From the NCBI GenBank assembly GCA_023382535.1, contig JAHDWA010000011.1, positions 1 to 64,000 of the forward strand: a DNA stretch of 64,000 bases, written 5' to 3'. Every line of letters begins with the position of its first letter. The first letter of the stretch is position 1. Below, piece by piece: positions 61,924-64,000 of the stretch. The DNA is from Anaerolineae bacterium. GTDB taxonomy: Bacteria > Chloroflexota > Anaerolineae > 4572-78 > J111. The notes under the pieces were generated by a model. That model saw only the letters and a program-made list of their open reading frames with translations, did not search any database and was not told the DNA's origin. A program made the translations under genes and the position numbers.

Positions 61924-63321
61924 TTACTTCAAAAACTGGTCGCAGCCGGAATGACCCCCGACTAACGGACCCATGCTGAGATATTCATCTTCGGGGATGC
62001 CCAGGGTTTGATTAACATTGGGAATCGTCTTAACCAATTTATTGTATAGATTACCCTTTTCATCCCGATCAACCACGGTCAAAAAATTGTTAGCAATTGC
62101 CTGACGGTTATGATCCAGCTTAACGGGGCCGGTGGGCGAGTCAAATTCCAGGTTACTGAGCGTTTCTTGAAGCGCCTTCTGCCCATCAGATAAGTCGGCA
62201 TTAATTTTTTCTAAAGCCAGGAGGGCTGCCTTGGCATTGAGATAGTAGCCATGAGCGAAAAGTGAGGGTGAGGGCAAGCCATCGGGAAACTTCTTTTGGT
62301 AATTGGCCATAAACTGCTGCCAGGCCGGGTCAGGGTTATCATCGGCTACAGGTCCGGCCGCAGCCGTACCTAAAATATACTCGGCTACGTTTTTTGCCCC
62401 TAAGATCGTCTGATCCAGGGTAGATGTGCCGGCAATCAACGGCGCTTTGCCGCCGAAGCGCTGGTATTGCCTAAGAAAGTTGACGGCATCGCTACCGCCT
62501 AAGGCGACATAAATGGCATCAATATCGGCCGGGATAGCAGAAATCACGGAACTATAGTCGTTGGTGCCGATAGGAACCCAAAATTGGGTGCCCACTGTAC
62601 CTCCTGCCCGGCAAAACTCCACCAGAAATCCTCCCACCTGACTATAAGGGTAGGAGTAATCCTCGGCCACAGTCACGATTCGTTTGTGGCCCTGCTCATC
62701 GTGAACGTAATTCCCCAAACCGCCCATCCACTGAGCGCCGTCTAAGGAGAAACGGAAGAAATTGGGCGCCGGATCGCGCAGGGTCGTGTCTTGGGCGCCG
62801 GAGGTGCCATTAACAAAGGTCTTCTCCGGATGGCTTTTGGCATATTCCTTGATGGCCAGGCCCTCATCACCGGAAAGGGGGCCAACTACGATATCAACAT
62901 TGTCCTCTTCAACCAGCTTACGGGCGGCGGCCAGGGCTACTTTGGGATCCACGGCATTGGAGCTGGCCTTGATCATCTCGATTTTCTTGCCGGCAATTTC
63001 GCCGCCAAACTCGGCAATGGCCATTTCAACCCCACGGACACCGTCTTCACCTAACACCTGAAAAGGACCCTCTAAGGTCGCAACCACTCCGATTTTGATG
63101 ACGTCACTATTGGTAGGTGCTGCCGGTACCGCTTCTGTAGTAGAGGTCGCATCAAGTTGTTCGGTCGCTGGGGGTGTCGTTTCGGTAGGGTTTTCAGCTC
63201 CGGTTGTTTGCGTGGTATTGCCACAGCCGGTAACGACCAGGCCAAAAACTATTAGTATGGTGGTTAAGATCAACCCTACTCGGCTAATACATGATGCTTT
63301 TAGCATATACTTTTTAAACAT
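61924..63321 (-). CDS. Orphan substrate-binding lipoprotein, HAAT type
   Basis: A 465-residue lipoprotein (lipobox VVTGC) with a Thr-rich linker and a Peripla_BP_6 fold: IKIGVVATLEGPFQVLGEDG, VDIVVGPLSGDEGLA, RIVTVAEDYSYPYSQVGGFL and PLIAGTSTLDQTILG. Family members bind branched-chain amino acids, amides or aromatic acids. No permease or ATPase gene is near; it lies between two kinase-less receptors. AGGAG lies 11 bases before the ATG. Confidence 0.9.
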   Translation of the reverse strand: MFKKYMLKASCISRVGLILTTILIVFGLVVTGCGNTTQTTGAENPTETTPPATEQLDATSTTEAVPAAPTNSDVIKIGVVATLEGPFQVLGEDGVRGVEMAIAEFGGEIAGKKIEMIKASSNAVDPKVALAAARKLVEEDNVDIVVGPLSGDEGLAIKEYAKSHPEKTFVNGTSGAQDTTLRDPAPNFFRFSLDGAQWMGGLGNYVHDEQGHKRIVTVAEDYSYPYSQVGGFLVEFCRAGGTVGTQFWVPIGTNDYSSVISAIPADIDAIYVALGGSDAVNFLRQYQRFGGKAPLIAGTSTLDQTILGAKNVAEYILGTAAAGPVADDNPDPAWQQFMANYQKKFPDGLPSPSLFAHGYYLNAKAALLALEKINADLSDGQKALQETLSNLEFDSPTGPVKLDHNRQAIANNFLTVVDRDEKGNLYNKLVKTIPNVNQTLGIPEDEYLSMGPLVGGHSGCDQFLK

Positions 63322-63398
63322 TTGATTTTTGTCTCCTGAGGTTAGTTTAAGTCTGCAAATCCCGTCTATTTGGGTTAATTTTGGAGTTCAGGCCACGA

Positions 63399-64000
63399 TT
63401 ATTGCTTATGTCCATTCCCCCTCAAATCGGGCTTAGGAGATGGCTCAGGTTCCCGCCCTAACTCAAACATCAAATGGGGTACTCCCAACCGTTCGCCTAA
63501 TTCGCGAGCAGCTACCTTTACCAGGGCGTTCAGGTTAGACGCAGCGCGTAATTTATCCGTAATTTCGCGGATAGTCTGCTCCCGCCCGGCCCGTTCACGG
63601 GTTTCGTCAAACAGGCGCAGGTTTTCGGCAGTTTGACCCAACTCCTCGACGATAGCCTCGACGATAGCCAGGTCATCTTCCGTCCAGGCCTGGTCAGCTT
63701 TGGCCGGGTATAATTGCAGGATACCAACCCGAGTATCACGGATGGTCACAGGAGCCACAACAGACGGCGCGGCACTGTTACTGACGGCCACCACAGCAAG
63801 ATTATCTTGAGCCAGAGCTTGTCGTTTGGCCTCGACCACAGTTGCCTCGTCTAAAGCAGGCACGTCGGGGCGGGTATAGTGGTGTTGTCCATGCTGGGCC
63901 ACAATTCTGGACTTATCCCAGGCTTTTTCCAGGTAACGTTCTTGAGCAATCCGAGCTTCGGCCAGGGCGGTTTCAACTTCATCAAAGAGACGGGCATTGC
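63399..64000 (-). CDS. Kinase-less GAF receptor, C-terminal part (runs off the window)
   Basis: The frame is open to the right edge and continues beyond it; the visible part begins NARLFDEVETALAEARIAQE, the end of a GAF helix, then the linker YLEKAWDKSRI, a second GAF (VVAPVTIRDTRVGILQLY; ENLRLFDETRERAGREQ) and the terminal stub (LNALVKVAARELGERLGVPH). The stub is close to that of the 805-residue receptor. The sensory N-terminus lies outside the window, so its type is unknown. It ends 77 bases upstream of the HAAT-type lipoprotein start, so the two are probably co-transcribed. Confidence 0.85.
   Translation of the reverse strand, partial: NARLFDEVETALAEARIAQERYLEKAWDKSRIVAQHGQHHYTRPDVPALDEATVVEAKRQALAQDNLAVVAVSNSAAPSVVAPVTIRDTRVGILQLYPAKADQAWTEDDLAIVEAIVEELGQTAENLRLFDETRERAGREQTIREITDKLRAASNLNALVKVAARELGERLGVPHLMFELGREPEPSPKPDLRGNGHKQ

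Overview
The window looks like about 64 kb of a Chloroflexota (Anaerolineae or Caldilineae-like) chromosome. This is inferred from style, not from a marker gene: many GAF/PAS/Cache/HAMP proteins lacking kinase domains, lipoproteins built from beta-propellers, ECF sigma factors paired with propeller-bearing anti-sigma factors, Thr/Pro-rich surface linkers, and hairpin-forming intergenic repeats. I saw no rRNA, tRNA, CRISPR array, intact transposase or phage gene. Coding density is high and nearly every gene is complete. The exceptions are the two cut by the window edges and one pseudogene fragment.

Region 1 (1-11.9 kb): an MFS transporter fragment diverges from a two-gene beta-oxidation unit, a FadN-type 3-hydroxyacyl-CoA dehydrogenase that lacks its crotonase half plus an acyl-CoA dehydrogenase. 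A MacA/MacB-type efflux operon ending in an SH3b/TolB-like lipoprotein converges on it. Then come a Yip1-like membrane protein and a NarX/NarL-like two-component pair.

Region 2 (11.5-20 kb): two paralogous ECF-sigma modules, each sigma factor followed by an anti-sigma factor (zinc-binding HxxxCxxC head, one membrane segment) whose extracytoplasmic part is a beta-propeller (NHL in one, PQQ-like in the other), then a further secreted propeller protein. One propeller gene has apparently lost its stop codon by a one-base change and now runs antisense through narL. A frameshifted PIN-domain remnant lies between the modules.

Region 3 (20-31 kb): a methyltransferase, a soluble hybrid histidine kinase, a PA14/lamin-tail surface protein, a BNR-repeat membrane protein, and a three-gene unit with a Trypco1-like protein driven by two duplicated extended -10 promoters.

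Region 4 (31-64 kb, all on the minus strand): a signalling island. From upstream to downstream it holds eight receptors built from Cache/HAMP/GAF/PAS domains (one cut by the window edge), three orphan substrate-binding lipoproteins, a 5TM membrane protein, one Cache-HAMP-GAF-GAF histidine kinase, a threonine-synthase-like enzyme fused to two receiver domains, and a stand-alone CheY-like receiver. Only one of the receptors and kinases carries HisKA/HATPase. All the others end in the same roughly 45-residue stub resembling the first helix and strand of a GAF domain, at the place where the kinase domain would begin. One receptor has a complete periplasmic-binding-protein domain inserted inside its cytoplasmic GAF domain. 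The simplest reading is a multi-input, single-kinase ligand-sensing system whose outputs are receiver domains, one attached to a PLP enzyme. Function is inferred only.
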